This document shows, piece after piece, positions 36,317-45,243 of a DNA stretch of 64,000 nt (position 1 is its first letter; every line of letters starts with the position of its first letter). The translations under genes were made by a program, and so were the position numbers. This DNA comes from Bacillus methanolicus (lineage in GTDB: Bacteria; Bacillota; Bacilli; Bacillales; Cytobacillaceae): contig NZ_PNFF01000001.1 of NCBI RefSeq assembly GCF_028888695.1, forward strand, positions 186,001 through 250,000. The letters are read 5' to 3'. Under the pieces are notes generated by a model. It was given only the letters and a program-made list of their open reading frames with translations. It was not told where the DNA came from and made no database searches.

Positions 36317-37981
36317 ATGACTGTCAATGAACCAAAAAGAGTTATTGAAAATTATACAGGTTCGAAACTTCATACGAAGGGATGGATTCAGGAAGCAGCA
36401 TTGCGCATGCTGTTTAACAACTTGAATCCTGATGTGGCAGAGCGTCCGGAAGACCTTGTTGTTTACGGCGGCATCGGCAAAGCGGCCCGCAACTGGAAAT
36501 GTTTTGATGCGATTGTTGAGACATTAAAAAATCTTGAAAGCGATGAAACATTGCTCGTTCAGTCCGGTAAACCGGTTGCCGTGTTCAAAACACACACTGA
36601 TGCACCAAGAGTTTTGATTGCCAACTCAAACCTCGTGCCGGCATGGGCAAATTGGGACCATTTCCATGAGCTTGATAAAAAAGGGTTAATGATGTACGGG
36701 CAAATGACAGCGGGAAGCTGGATTTACATCGGAACTCAAGGAATTGTGCAAGGAACATATGAAACATTTGCAGAGTGTGCCCGACGGCATTTCAACGGCA
36801 CCCTTGAAGGAACGATTACGGTTACTGCCGGTCTAGGCGGAATGGGCGGCGCTCAGCCGCTTGCCGTATCACTCAATGGCGGCGTCAGCATTAACATCGA
36901 AGTTGACACGAATCGCATTCAGCGCCGCCTTGATACAAAATACCTTGATGTAATGACTGAGAGCCTTGATGAAGCAATTAACATGGCTTTGGAAGCGAAA
37001 CGTAACAGAAAAGGAATTTCGATTGGGCTTCTTGGCAATGCACCGGAAGTGTTAAACGCTATGCTTGCAAAAGAATTTATCCCTGATGTGCTAACAGACC
37101 AAACGTCTGCCCACGACCCAGTCAATGGCTATGTTCCGATGGGAATGAGTCTGGAAAAAGCACAAGAGCTTCGCATGAAAGATCCAAAATTATATGAAGC
37201 AAAATCAAAGGCAAGTATTGCCGAGCATGTCCGTGCGATGCTGAAAATGCAGAAGCGAGGAGCCATTACGTTTGATTACGGCAACAACATCCGCCAAGTG
37301 GCGAAAGACGAAGGCGTCGAAAACGCGTTTAACTTCCCCGGCTTCGTACCGGCCTACATTCGACCGCAATTTTGTGAAGGAAAAGGACCGTTCCGCTGGG
37401 TCGCGCTTTCGGGCGATCCAGAAGATATTTATAAAACAGACGATGTCATTTTACGTGAGTTCAGCTACAATACCCATCTTTGCAACTGGATTAAAATGGC
37501 ACAAGAGCGAATTAAGTTCCAAGGACTTCCGGCTCGCATTTGCTGGTTAGGCTACGGCGAACGGGTGAAATTTGGAAAGATTATTAACGACATGGTAGCC
37601 CGAGGTGAATTGAAAGCGCCGATCGTGATTGGGCGCGACCACTTAGATTCCGGTTCTGTTGCTTCTCCAAACCGTGAAACAGAAGCAATGAAAGACGGAA
37701 GTGATGCTGTAGCAGACTGGCCAATCTTGAACGCTCTTGTAAACGCGGTCGGCGGGGCAAGCTGGGTATCTGTTCATCATGGCGGCGGTGTAGGTATGGG
37801 TTATTCGCTTCATGCCGGTATGGTCATTGTCGCTGACGGAACGAAAGAAGCAGAAAAACGCCTTGAGCGGGTTCTTACTACGGATCCGGGTATGGGGATT
37901 GTTCGTCATGCCGATGCCGGTTATGAGTTTGCAATACAAACGGCAAAAGAAAAAGGTATCAACATTCCAATGTTGAAGTAG
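36317..37981 (+). CDS. hutU: urocanate hydratase HutU
   Basis: Second step of histidine breakdown: urocanate to 4-imidazolone-5-propionate, using tightly bound NAD+. The 554-residue length is normal. Family motifs include [39 protein letters not shown] (NAD binding) and ICWLGYGER with the active-site Cys. AGGTGAG precedes the ATG. First gene of hutU-hutI-hutG. A weak cre-like sequence (TTGTAATCGCTTAA, from 36220) lies upstream, three mismatches from consensus. Confidence 0.95.
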   Translation: MTVNEPKRVIENYTGSKLHTKGWIQEAALRMLFNNLNPDVAERPEDLVVYGGIGKAARNWKCFDAIVETLKNLESDETLLVQSGKPVAVFKTHTDAPRVLIANSNLVPAWANWDHFHELDKKGLMMYGQMTAGSWIYIGTQGIVQGTYETFAECARRHFNGTLEGTITVTAGLGGMGGAQPLAVSLNGGVSINIEVDTNRIQRRLDTKYLDVMTESLDEAINMALEAKRNRKGISIGLLGNAPEVLNAMLAKEFIPDVLTDQTSAHDPVNGYVPMGMSLEKAQELRMKDPKLYEAKSKASIAEHVRAMLKMQKRGAITFDYGNNIRQVAKDEGVENAFNFPGFVPAYIRPQFCEGKGPFRWVALSGDPEDIYKTDDVILREFSYNTHLCNWIKMAQERIKFQGLPARICWLGYGERVKFGKIINDMVARGELKAPIVIGRDHLDSGSVASPNRETEAMKDGSDAVADWPILNALVNAVGGASWVSVHHGGGVGMGYSLHAGMVIVADGTKEAEKRLERVLTTDPGMGIVRHADAGYEFAIQTAKEKGINIPMLK

Positions 37982-38050
37982 AGGACAATCGAAAAATAAA
38001 GGAATGTGGGTCTGCCCGCTTCAACAAAAACAAGGAGAAGGAGAGACGTC

Positions 38051-39352
38051 ATGACTAAGAAACCGGTATTGATTCGGAACGCAAGTCAGCTGGTGACACT
38101 CTCAGGAAGCAGTGATGCTCCTCTGACCGGTAAAAAGATGGAACAACTTCAAATTATTGAAGACGGCAGTGTTTGGCTTGAAGACGGTATAATCCAGTTT
38201 GTGGGAAAAGATGACGAGGTGGCTCAAATCTATAAAGATCGCTTGAATGAAGCCGAAATTATCAATGCTTCTGGCAAACTCGTTACACCGGGACTTGTCG
38301 ATCCGCACACCCATCTAGTTTTTGCGGGAACCAGGGAAAACGAATTTAGCATGCGTTTACAAGGCTCCACCTATATGGAAATTATGAATAACGGCGGCGG
38401 GATTTATGCGACGACAAATGCTACAAGGGAAGCAACCCACCAAACACTTTTTGAAGAAAGCAAAAAACGTCTCGACCAGTTCTTGTTGCACGGTGTTACA
38501 ACAGTTGAAGCGAAAAGCGGATACGGTCTTTCGCTGGAACATGAAATCAAGCAGCTGGAAGTGGCGAGGGACCTTCATGAGAAACATCCGGTTGACATCG
38601 TTCGGACTTTCATGGGTGCACACGCCATCCCTTCTGAATTCAGTGATAACTCGGAAGAGTTTGTAGACTATGTGATCAGAGACATGATTCCTGAAGTGGC
38701 GCGCCGTAAGCTAGCAGAGTTTAATGATGTTTTTTGTGAAAGAGGTGTTTTTACACCTGATCAGTCAAAACGCATTCTAGAAGCCGGTCTTCAACACGGG
38801 CTTCTTCCAAAAATCCATGCAGATGAAATTGAGCCGTATGAAGGTGCAGAATTAGCCGCAGAAATTGGGGCGGTATCTGCCGACCACCTATTAAAAGCTT
38901 CGGATAAAGGAATTGCTTCGCTTGCGGAAAAAGGCGTTATTGCAGTGCTTCTGCCGGGCACAGCATTTTTCTTAATGGCGGAGTCGGCAAACGGCCGAAA
39001 AATGATCGACGCAGGAGTGCCGGTAGCGCTGTCTACCGATTGCAATCCCGGATCTTCACCAACCGTTTCAATGCCGATCATCATGAACCTTGGCTGCTTG
39101 AAAATGGGGATGACCCCGGCGGAAGTGCTGACTGCAGCTACGATTAATGCTGCACATGCGATTAACAGAGGAAAAGAAATCGGCAGTATCGAGAAAGGCA
39201 AAAAAGCTGACATTACTATTTTTGACGTACCGAACTATTTAGTTCTTCAATACCGATATGGTATGAACCATGTACACACAGTTATCAAAGATGGTGAAGT
39301 GGTTGTTGATGGAGGGAGATTCGTTTGCGGCAATACCCGTATCCACAGTTAA
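38051..39352 (+). CDS. hutI: imidazolonepropionase HutI
   Basis: Third step: opens the imidazolone ring to N-formimidoyl-L-glutamate. The 433-residue amidohydrolase has DPHTHLVFAGTRENEF (metal-binding HxH), HADEIEPYEGAELAAE, and STDCNPGSSPT. The start at 38051 follows AAGGAGAAGGAG; an earlier in-frame start at 38006 has no site. It overlaps hutG by 28 bases. Confidence 0.93.
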   Translation: MTKKPVLIRNASQLVTLSGSSDAPLTGKKMEQLQIIEDGSVWLEDGIIQFVGKDDEVAQIYKDRLNEAEIINASGKLVTPGLVDPHTHLVFAGTRENEFSMRLQGSTYMEIMNNGGGIYATTNATREATHQTLFEESKKRLDQFLLHGVTTVEAKSGYGLSLEHEIKQLEVARDLHEKHPVDIVRTFMGAHAIPSEFSDNSEEFVDYVIRDMIPEVARRKLAEFNDVFCERGVFTPDQSKRILEAGLQHGLLPKIHADEIEPYEGAELAAEIGAVSADHLLKASDKGIASLAEKGVIAVLLPGTAFFLMAESANGRKMIDAGVPVALSTDCNPGSSPTVSMPIIMNLGCLKMGMTPAEVLTAATINAAHAINRGKEIGSIEKGKKADITIFDVPNYLVLQYRYGMNHVHTVIKDGEVVVDGGRFVCGNTRIHS

Positions 39353-40323
39353 AACCGCCGGCCTTTTCATGGGACAGAAGTACAAAAACGGATGAACCGA
39401 AAGTGAATGAATGGATTCAAACGCTTAACATAACAGATAATGAGAAAATCGTTTGGTCTAACTATGATGCTGCAATTCTAGGCGTCCCGTTGTCGCGTAC
39501 ATCGATATCTGCCTCTGCAGCAAGTGAAACCCCTGACGCGTTGCGTCGGACATGGAAATACTTTACGACCTATAATCTGGATCATGATGAAGATCTTTCT
39601 GAGCTAAATGTCGTTGACCTTGGCGACGTTCGCCAGCATGTAACGAATATCGAAAACTGTCACGAAAATATAAAAGAAGCAATGATCAGCATGCGCACTC
39701 ATCACCCGGAAGTCATTCCTGTTGTGATGGGTGGCGATCATTCGATAACTGCCATGCTCGTGAAAGGCTGGAAAGCGGTACATTCTAACGAGCGAATTGG
39801 CATCTTGCAGCTCGACACCCACTTTGACTTGCGAGATTTGTCTGATAACGGACCAAGCAACGGCACTCCGATCCGCAACTTGATCGAAAGCAGTGTGATC
39901 AGAGGTGAAGATGTGTATAACATTGGCCTTCACGGTTTTTTTAACGCCCGTTCGTTAAAAATTTACGCGGACGAAACAGGTGTGAACTATACTACGATGA
40001 GAGAAGCGCGGAAAAAAGGGATAGAAACTACAATAAACGAAGCATTGGAACAACTTAGTAAAAAGGTTGATACGATCTACCTGACTATTGATATGGATGT
40101 TCTTGATATGAGTTACGGTCCTGGTGTCCCTGCTTCAACTCCCGGCGGGATGAGAAACGATGAACTGTTTGAAGCTGTTTATTTCGCCGGAAAGTGCAAG
40201 AAAGTGAAAGCGATGGACATCGTTTGTCTCGATCCATACAAAGACAAGAGAGAAATTACTGTCAAAACAGCTGTCCATGCGATGCTTTCCTTCTTTACAG
40301 GATTTAAGCAGAGAAAAAGCTAA
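39325..40323 (+). CDS. hutG: formimidoylglutamase HutG
   Basis: Fourth step: releases formamide from N-formimidoyl-glutamate to give glutamate. The 332-residue arginase-family enzyme has the Mn2+ motifs GGDHSITAM, QLDTHFDLRD and TIDMDVLDMSYGPGVPASTPGG. The TTG start at 39325 lies inside hutI and follows GGAGGGAGA. A terminator begins at its stop codon. Confidence 0.92.
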   Translation: MRQYPYPQLKPPAFSWDRSTKTDEPKVNEWIQTLNITDNEKIVWSNYDAAILGVPLSRTSISASAASETPDALRRTWKYFTTYNLDHDEDLSELNVVDLGDVRQHVTNIENCHENIKEAMISMRTHHPEVIPVVMGGDHSITAMLVKGWKAVHSNERIGILQLDTHFDLRDLSDNGPSNGTPIRNLIESSVIRGEDVYNIGLHGFFNARSLKIYADETGVNYTTMREARKKGIETTINEALEQLSKKVDTIYLTIDMDVLDMSYGPGVPASTPGGMRNDELFEAVYFAGKCKKVKAMDIVCLDPYKDKREITVKTAVHAMLSFFTGFKQRKS

Positions 40324-40334
40324 TGGCTTTTTTT
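40314..40334 (+). terminator. Terminator of the hut operon, first
   Basis: AAAAAGC-TAATG-GCTTTTT with more T residues. The hutG stop is in the loop. Confidence 0.75.
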
Positions 40335-40397
40335 AATGCGGTTTTATTTTTTTCTTTTAATAATACTGCTTTAATAGTGTTGGAAGATGTTCGTTAG

Positions 40398-40426
40398 AAA
40401 GCAGTTCCTGATGGAATTGCTTTTTT
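40398..40426 (+). terminator. Terminator of the hut operon, second
   Basis: AAAGCAGTTCC pairs with GGAATTGCTTT and a T run follows. Confidence 0.8.
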
Positions 40427-40445
40427 AAAAAACTTATTCAGATAT

Positions 40446-40605
40446 TTATCCACACCTAAAAATCGATAATGGCACTATTCCACAAATTTATCCACATAGT
40501 CCACAGTTTAAATGGCGTTTTCCATGTTAATATCAATCCTTATTTTATAAAAGGTTGAAAAGTGTCCACCGAACTTATCCACTTTATCCACATAACTGTG
40601 GATAA
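40446..40605. promoter_or_regulatory. Cluster of DnaA boxes
   Basis: Exact TTATCCACA at 40446-40454, 40488-40496 and 40584-40592, and its complement TGTGGATAA at 40597-40605. Near matches are TTATCCACT at 40575 and TATTCCACA and TAGTCCACA between. The last two exact boxes face each other 4 bases apart. There is no dnaA or dnaN nearby. Clusters of this kind in B. subtilis bind DnaA away from oriC and restrain initiation. The rest of the 40427-40811 space is AT-rich with no ORF. Confidence 0.75.
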
Positions 40606-40811
40606 ATGAAGTTCACAAATAGTTTAAAAACAATAGAATTCTTTTTGGAAAAATTGTGAATTCCGTTGTAGCTCTATAATGAATAAAGTATATTATAAGT
40701 GAAGATAGTGAAATAATTCACAAATAATAAACTAATCTTTCTTCACAAGCTGGCTGGCTTCTATGAAAAAATTTTTATATTCTTTCACAAAATAAAAGGA
40801 GATGATGATCC

Positions 40812-41318
40812 ATGAAATGGTGGAAAACCCCGCAAGCAGCAGTGGCGTGGACGATTTTGAGAATCTGGTTAGGCATACAATGGATCGAAGCAGGCTGGCA
40901 TAAAATAACAGGTGATTTTGATGCAAGCGGATTTATGGCAGGTGCAATTGCGAAAACAGGCGGCGAGCATCCAGCGGTGCAAGGCTGGTACGCAGCGTTT
41001 CTTGAAAATATCGCATTGCCGAATTCAGGGTTATTCAGCTTCCTTGTAGAATGGGGTGAGCTTTTAGTAGGTATCGGGCTTATCCTTGGTGCAGCAACAA
41101 TTCCGGCTCTAATTGCAGGAGCATTTATGAATCTAAACTTCCTATTAGCTGGCACAACAAGTACTAATCCAATATTATATACAGTTTCAGTAATTCTTCT
41201 ATTCACAGGAAGCGGAGCATACTACTGGGGTATTGACCGCTTTGCTATTCCATATATAAAAGAACGGATGCATAAAGGTGGGCATGGTTTTAATAATAAA
41301 GCCACAACGAGTCATTAA
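40812..41318 (+). CDS. DoxX-family membrane protein
   Basis: A 168-residue protein with four membrane helices. LRIWLGIQWIEAGWHKI and FLVEWGELLVGIGLILG are typical of DoxX proteins, which accompany quinone-linked oxidoreductases or act in thiol-redox stress. AAAGGAGATGATG precedes the ATG. Single gene between the DnaA-box cluster and a hairpin. Confidence 0.82.
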   Translation: MKWWKTPQAAVAWTILRIWLGIQWIEAGWHKITGDFDASGFMAGAIAKTGGEHPAVQGWYAAFLENIALPNSGLFSFLVEWGELLVGIGLILGAATIPALIAGAFMNLNFLLAGTTSTNPILYTVSVILLFTGSGAYYWGIDRFAIPYIKERMHKGGHGFNNKATTSH

Positions 41319-41336
41319 GTTTATAACCTGAATATA

Positions 41337-41372
41337 GGGTCTGACTCCCTCCAACTTGGAGGGGTCTGACCC
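41337..41372. terminator. Perfect-loop hairpin repeat between doxX and yfhD
   Basis: GGGTCTGACTCCCTCCAA-C-TTGGAGGGGTCTGACCC: two near-perfect arms with a one-base loop. Same family as 2476-2537, again between convergent genes. Confidence 0.75.
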
Positions 41373-41385
41373 TTAGCCTATTTTC

Positions 41386-41577
41386 TTATTTTCTTTTTGT
41401 TCTTTGTTTTACGCGCTGGTTTGCTGCATTTGCCCGAGCGAGAGCTTCCATATCTTCCTGGTCAGCCAGTTCGACGGAAAACTCTTCGTCTACACCATCT
41501 GATTTAAGGTTTCTTGGAACTTGTGGAAGTGTTGATTTGTTTTTATCTCTTGTTCTTTGGCCTCGTCCCCGACCCAT
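41386..41577 (-). CDS. yfhD: YfhD family protein
   Basis: 63-residue hydrophilic protein: MGRGRGQRTRDKNKSTLPQVP, then DGVDEEFSVELADQEDMEALARANAANQR. This matches the YfhD family found only in sporulating Bacillaceae; function unknown. The ATG at 41577 follows AAAGGGG by 8 bases and is preferred over the TTG two codons upstream. In line with yfhE and yfhF. Confidence 0.85.
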   Translation of the reverse strand: MGRGRGQRTRDKNKSTLPQVPRNLKSDGVDEEFSVELADQEDMEALARANAANQRVKQRTKRK

Positions 41578-41672
41578 TTTCAAAACCCCTTTCGGACAAA
41601 AAGTACGGAAAACAAAAGCTTTCCGTACTCATATCATTTGCTTTATAAGGGGCATGTATAATTGGTAAATGC

Positions 41673-41798
41673 TTAATGTTTTCTTCCTCTTTCAGTAAAA
41701 CCGCCAGCACGATCTGCCATTTTAAATTCACGTCTATATGTAACCTCTTGAGCGCTTGATAATGTACTTTTCATTCTTTCTCTTTTCTTCTTGTCCAT
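41673..41798 (-). CDS. yfhE: YfhE family protein
   Basis: 41-residue basic peptide: M-D-K-K-K-R-E-R-M-K-S-T-L-S-S-A-Q-E-V-T then YRREFKMADRAGGFTERGRKH. This is the conserved YfhE pattern. It lies directly upstream of yfhD on the same strand, as in B. subtilis. AAGGAAGG precedes the start. Confidence 0.85.
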   Translation of the reverse strand: MDKKKRERMKSTLSSAQEVTYRREFKMADRAGGFTERGRKH

Positions 41799-41871
41799 AT
41801 TACAACCTTCCTTTCTTTGAACTGGATTATTCTTTACCTAGTTTTTCCTTACTAGAAAATATTCATACAGA

Positions 41872-42780
41872 TCATTCATAAATATCGATTAATGCACTTT
41901 TTAGCTCCGGAAAAAGAAAGGTAAATCCGTTTTCTTCAAGTTTTTCCGGCAAAACCTTCTGTCCTTCAAGAACAAGTATGCTCATTTCTCCTAAAATCAT
42001 TTTTATTGCAAATTCGGGAACACGCAGCCAGTGAGGACGGTTAAGAACAATTCCAAGCGTTTTTCCAAACTGTTCCATTGTTACAGGATGTGGAGCTGTA
42101 AAATTAACAGGACCTATTAGTGGCTCATTTTCTATACAGTATTGTATTCCTCTAATAACATCTTTTAGATGAATCCAGGATACCCATTGATCTCCGGATC
42201 CGACCGTTCCACCGGCAAATAATTTATAAGGTAAAGCCATTCTCGGCAAGGCTCCGTCATTTTTATCCAGAATTATGCCAAATCGGCATAAAACTGTTCG
42301 TATACCAAAATCGTAATAGGCTTTCATGGCCGTATTTTCCCACGCATGTACCGTTTCTGCTAAAAAATCATTACCTGTTTCTTTTGATTTTTCTGTGAAG
42401 GTTTTCTGATTAGAGGTTCCGTAAATTCCTACTGCACTTGCATTAATTAGAGCGGTTGGCTTTTTGTTTAATTGGCTGATTATGTTGAGGATGCTTTCAG
42501 TCACGTGCAATCGGCTGTTTTTTATCTTCTTTTTCTGTTCAGTCGTCCATCGTCCGCTATTAATCGACTCACCTGCAAGGTTTATGATAACATCTGTTCC
42601 TTCTACGTCTTTTTGAGGGTTGTCTCCTTCATTGAGCCATTGGATAAAGCGGCAATTGTTACTAATATTTTTTCGATTGGCGTTACGTGTTAGGATCAGA
42701 ATCTCGTGTCCTTCTTTTGCTAATTCAGCCGCCAAAGCTTTTCCCACCAATCCGGTACCGCCGGTTATTGTAATTTTCAT
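41872..42780 (-). CDS. yfhF: TIGR01777-family NAD(P)-binding epimerase-like protein (YfhF)
   Basis: 302-residue extended-SDR protein: ITGGTGLVGKALAAEL dinucleotide-binding start, VIINLAGESI, NASAVGIYGTS with the SDR Ser/Tyr, and a C-terminal DUF1731-type segment (LGEMSILVLEGQKVLPEKLEENGFTF). Related to YfhF and cell-division-inhibitor-annotated proteins; the substrate is unknown. AAGGTGG precedes the ATG. Confidence 0.87.
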   Translation of the reverse strand: MKITITGGTGLVGKALAAELAKEGHEILILTRNANRKNISNNCRFIQWLNEGDNPQKDVEGTDVIINLAGESINSGRWTTEQKKKIKNSRLHVTESILNIISQLNKKPTALINASAVGIYGTSNQKTFTEKSKETGNDFLAETVHAWENTAMKAYYDFGIRTVLCRFGIILDKNDGALPRMALPYKLFAGGTVGSGDQWVSWIHLKDVIRGIQYCIENEPLIGPVNFTAPHPVTMEQFGKTLGIVLNRPHWLRVPEFAIKMILGEMSILVLEGQKVLPEKLEENGFTFLFPELKSALIDIYE

Positions 42781-42877
42781 TTACTTCGCCACCTTTTTTT
42801 TCTTTAACTTTAAATTTACGATGCTTGGCTAAAGAAAACCTTTTTTTATATGATACATTTACATAGAGGTGATTTTT

Positions 42878-43699
42878 ATGGCAGTGATTACGAAAATAAC
42901 CGTCCAGCAAAAAAATCAAGAACGCTACAATATTTTTATGGATTTTGGGAAAGGCGAAGAATATGTATTCAGTGTTGATGAAGATACATTAATAAAATTC
43001 AAGTTAAAAAAAGGGCTTGAAGTGGATCCGTTACTTTTGACAGAAATCCAATATCAGGACGAGATCCGAAAAGGATACCATCTTGCGGTCAATTTTTTAG
43101 CGAAACGAATGAGGTCTGAAGGGGAAGTTCGTCATTACCTGGCTGAAAAAGAGACTGATGAACCGATTATTAATGAGGTTATTTTAAAACTATACGAATT
43201 TAATTTTTTAGATGACGAAGAGTATGCGAAGGCATATGTCAGAACACAGAAGAATACAACTGACAAAGGAACGGAGTTTATTCGCAAAGAATTAAGGGAA
43301 AAATGGATTGGCGAAAATTTGATTGAGAAGGCCCTGAACGAATACCCTTTCGAAGCACAAATTGAAAAAGCAGTAAAAGTAAGCGAAAAATACCTTTTAA
43401 AAAACCGCCTTGAATCGGAAAGAACATTAAAAATTAAGCTTGAACAGCTGCTCTTAAGAAAAGGTTTTTCCATCGATGTGATCCAAGCTGTTCTGAGTGA
43501 AGTAAATTTTGATAAAAAGGAAGAAGAGGAAATGGATGCGATAAGGCATCATGGTGAAAGACTAAAACGAAAATACAATAAATTTACAGGATATGAGTTT
43601 GAACAAAAAATGAAGCAGGCATTATATAGGAAAGGATTCTCCATTGATTTAATCGAAAATTATTTGCGTGAATTAGAATTGTTCGATAAAAAATCATGA
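42878..43699 (+). CDS. recX: regulatory protein RecX
   Basis: 273-residue modulator of RecA filaments. Three tandem RecX three-helix modules are visible (LAKRMRSEGEVRHYL...; FLDDEEYAKAYVRTQKNTTDKGTEFIRKELREKWI; MKQALYRKGFSIDLIENYL). The start at 42878 follows AGAGGTGAT; an upstream ATG overlaps this site. Divergent from yfhF, upstream of yfhH as in B. subtilis. Confidence 0.92.
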   Translation: MAVITKITVQQKNQERYNIFMDFGKGEEYVFSVDEDTLIKFKLKKGLEVDPLLLTEIQYQDEIRKGYHLAVNFLAKRMRSEGEVRHYLAEKETDEPIINEVILKLYEFNFLDDEEYAKAYVRTQKNTTDKGTEFIRKELREKWIGENLIEKALNEYPFEAQIEKAVKVSEKYLLKNRLESERTLKIKLEQLLLRKGFSIDVIQAVLSEVNFDKKEEEEMDAIRHHGERLKRKYNKFTGYEFEQKMKQALYRKGFSIDLIENYLRELELFDKKS

Positions 43700-43878
43700 C
43701 AGAGAAAGTCTTGTTGGAGTCGATTTTGATCGTTTTTTTTCATCTCACCATGATCAGTTTAGGAACCTCTTTTTGAGAAAAGAGCAGGCTTCTTTATTTA
43801 TTTCTTAAATTTCAATATACTGAAAATAAGTTAACTTTAAATAACAATTTATGCAGCACCAAGTTTAGGAGTGAAGCA

Positions 43879-44199
43879 ATGCAGCAAAAACGTTATAGTG
43901 AAATGTCTGAATATGAACTTCAGCAGGAGATTGCAAAACTTAATGAAAAAGCGCGTAAAGCGGAACAAATGGGCATGGTCAATGAGTTTGCTGTGTTGGA
44001 AAGAAAAGCTGCCATGGCAAAGTCATATTTATTAAATCCTGAAGATTTTAAGCCGGGGGAAATTTACCAAATTGAGGGCGACCCTGGCGCGTATTTCAAG
44101 ATTGATTATTTAAACGGTGTTTTTGCTTGGGGTTACAGATTAAGCGGAACTGGCAAAGAAGAAGCACTTCCAATTTCGATGTTAAAAAAATTAGAATAG
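43879..44199 (+). CDS. yfhH: YfhH family protein
   Basis: 106-residue DUF1811 protein: RYSEMSEYELQQEIAKLNEKARKAEQMGMVNEFAVLERKAAMAKSYL helical part followed by a small beta domain (PGEIYQIEGDPGAYFKIDYLNGVFAWGYRL). Function unknown. GGAGTGA precedes the ATG. Confidence 0.87.
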   Translation: MQQKRYSEMSEYELQQEIAKLNEKARKAEQMGMVNEFAVLERKAAMAKSYLLNPEDFKPGEIYQIEGDPGAYFKIDYLNGVFAWGYRLSGTGKEEALPISMLKKLE

Positions 44200-44227
44200 A
44201 ACCAGAGGGAAAAATCCTCTGGTTCTA
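44197..44227. terminator. Hairpin overlapping the yfhH stop
   Basis: TAGAACCAGAGG pairs exactly with CCTCTGGTTCTA. There is no T run on the plus side, but on the minus strand TCTAATTTTTTT follows, so it can stop transcripts coming from the YpzG-like gene. Confidence 0.7.
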
Positions 44228-44249
44228 AACATGTGATAACTAAAAGCTT

Positions 44250-44365
44250 TCGCTTATCCAATGTCTTTAAGCGACAAGTCCCGGCTGATCTTGACGTCAG
44301 CTTACGGAAATTGGGATTTCCTGTAGGAAAGGATTTTTGCTTGTCGGGGCTATTTAAGTCTCTTC
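44250..44365. repeat. Structured Bacillaceae-type intergenic repeat
   Basis: CGACAAGTCCCG at 44270 and GCTTGTCGGGGC at 44340 form an outer stem that encloses GCTGA/TCAGC and GGAAAT/ATTTCC hairpins. Similar GCTTGTCGGGGCT-containing repeats are scattered in many Bacillaceae genomes. It could also be a structured RNA. Confidence 0.45.
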
Positions 44366-44377
44366 TGCTTTTCGTTA

Positions 44378-44536
44378 TTACGATTGTTTTCTTGTTTGAC
44401 GTTGTAAAATAATCGTTTTCTGCGTTAGTTGGGTTTCGCCGTTTACTTGAGAATAGGCATGTTTTGGATTATACCACGGAGCAGCAAACGAACGGGAATT
44501 AGAATCGTTGTCAAAATATTTTTTTATATTTCCCAT
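44378..44536 (-). CDS. YpzG family small protein
   Basis: 52-residue protein: MGNIKKYFDNDSNSRSFAAP then WYNPKHAYSQVNGETQLTQKTI. The NPKHA-QVNGET pattern is that of YpzG-type proteins of sporulating bacilli, function unknown. AGGTGAGGTGG lies before the ATG. It lies just downstream of sspK on the same strand. Confidence 0.72.
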   Translation of the reverse strand: MGNIKKYFDNDSNSRSFAAPWYNPKHAYSQVNGETQLTQKTIILQRQTRKQS

Positions 44537-44554
44537 TGTGTATCCACCTCACCT

Positions 44555-44728
44555 TTAGGACAATTCGGATTTATCTTTGTTCCGATGGGAAGAAGCATTC
44601 ATCCGTTCTTGCGGATGTGTATTAATTGATCCATCTGCTCTTGTTGAGGCATATTCAGCTTTCGCCCTAGGTTCACCCTCTAATTTGATCGTTTTTGGAG
44701 TTGGGTAATTCCTTGCTTTATTTCGCAT
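44555..44728 (-). CDS. sspK: small acid-soluble spore protein K
   Basis: 57 residues: [20 protein letters not shown] then [23 protein letters not shown]. This matches SspK, a minor SASP made in the forespore. The start at 44728 follows GGGAGGG; a longer in-frame start would overlap that site. Confidence 0.9.
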   Translation of the reverse strand: MRNKARNYPTPKTIKLEGEPRAKAEYASTRADGSINTHPQERMNASSHRNKDKSELS

Positions 44729-44858
44729 TTGAAACCCTCCCAAAGACAGTTTGCAACGTGATATTACAAATCAAGAAATTTGCTGCTCACGTTAACAATA
44801 GTATTTGACGGAGACAGTTAAGATAAAACGCTAAATAAATGGTAATGGGGTGATACAA

Positions 44859-45128
44859 TTGAAGGATTATCAAGAAAGGCTTGCAGAAATATTAGCAGAA
44901 AAGAATCCGCATTTAACTTATGTACAAGCTTTAACATGGGTCGAGCTTCTTTGGGATGATTTTGAAACGACTTATGCAAAAGCCGGAAGGGAATATAAAG
45001 GAAGCGAGATGACAGAAAGAATTGTCCGGCAGTGGATTGAAAATTACGGTGACAGGCTTCATGAATTTGTTGCAAGAAATCCAAAATATAAGCATTTGCT
45101 TGAGTTGGGGCAAAAAGATGATCATTAA
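44859..45128 (+). CDS. yfhJ: YfhJ (WVELL) family protein
   Basis: 89 residues with the signature YVQALTWVELLWDDFETTYAKAGREYKG that names the WVELL family. Function unknown. The TTG at 44859, after GGGGTGAT, is preferred over the GTG at 44850, which overlaps that site. Terminated by the hairpin at 45135. Confidence 0.85.
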   Translation: MKDYQERLAEILAEKNPHLTYVQALTWVELLWDDFETTYAKAGREYKGSEMTERIVRQWIENYGDRLHEFVARNPKYKHLLELGQKDDH

Positions 45129-45134
45129 AATATT

Positions 45135-45173
45135 GGGGCCAGGTGATGGTAAAAAGCCCTGGCCCCTCTTTTT
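45135..45173 (+). terminator. Terminator of yfhJ
   Basis: GGGGCCAGG pairs with CCTGGCCCC and is followed by CTCTTTTT. It is also the first part of the repeat cluster running to 45243. Confidence 0.85.
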
Positions 45174-45243
45174 AACGCTTTAAAGTGATGAGGGCCAGAC
45201 CCTCAATGCGTTAACGCTTTAAAGTGATAAGGGACAGACCCTC
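45174..45243. repeat. Intergenic repeat cluster, GGGCC-GACCC / TTTAAAGCGTTAA family, copy 3
   Basis: Two units: ACGCTTTAAAGTGATGAGGG then CCAGACCCTC, and GCGTTAACGCTTTAAAGTGA then TAAGGGACAGACCCTCC. The second unit overlaps the 3' end of yfhP. Confidence 0.72.
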
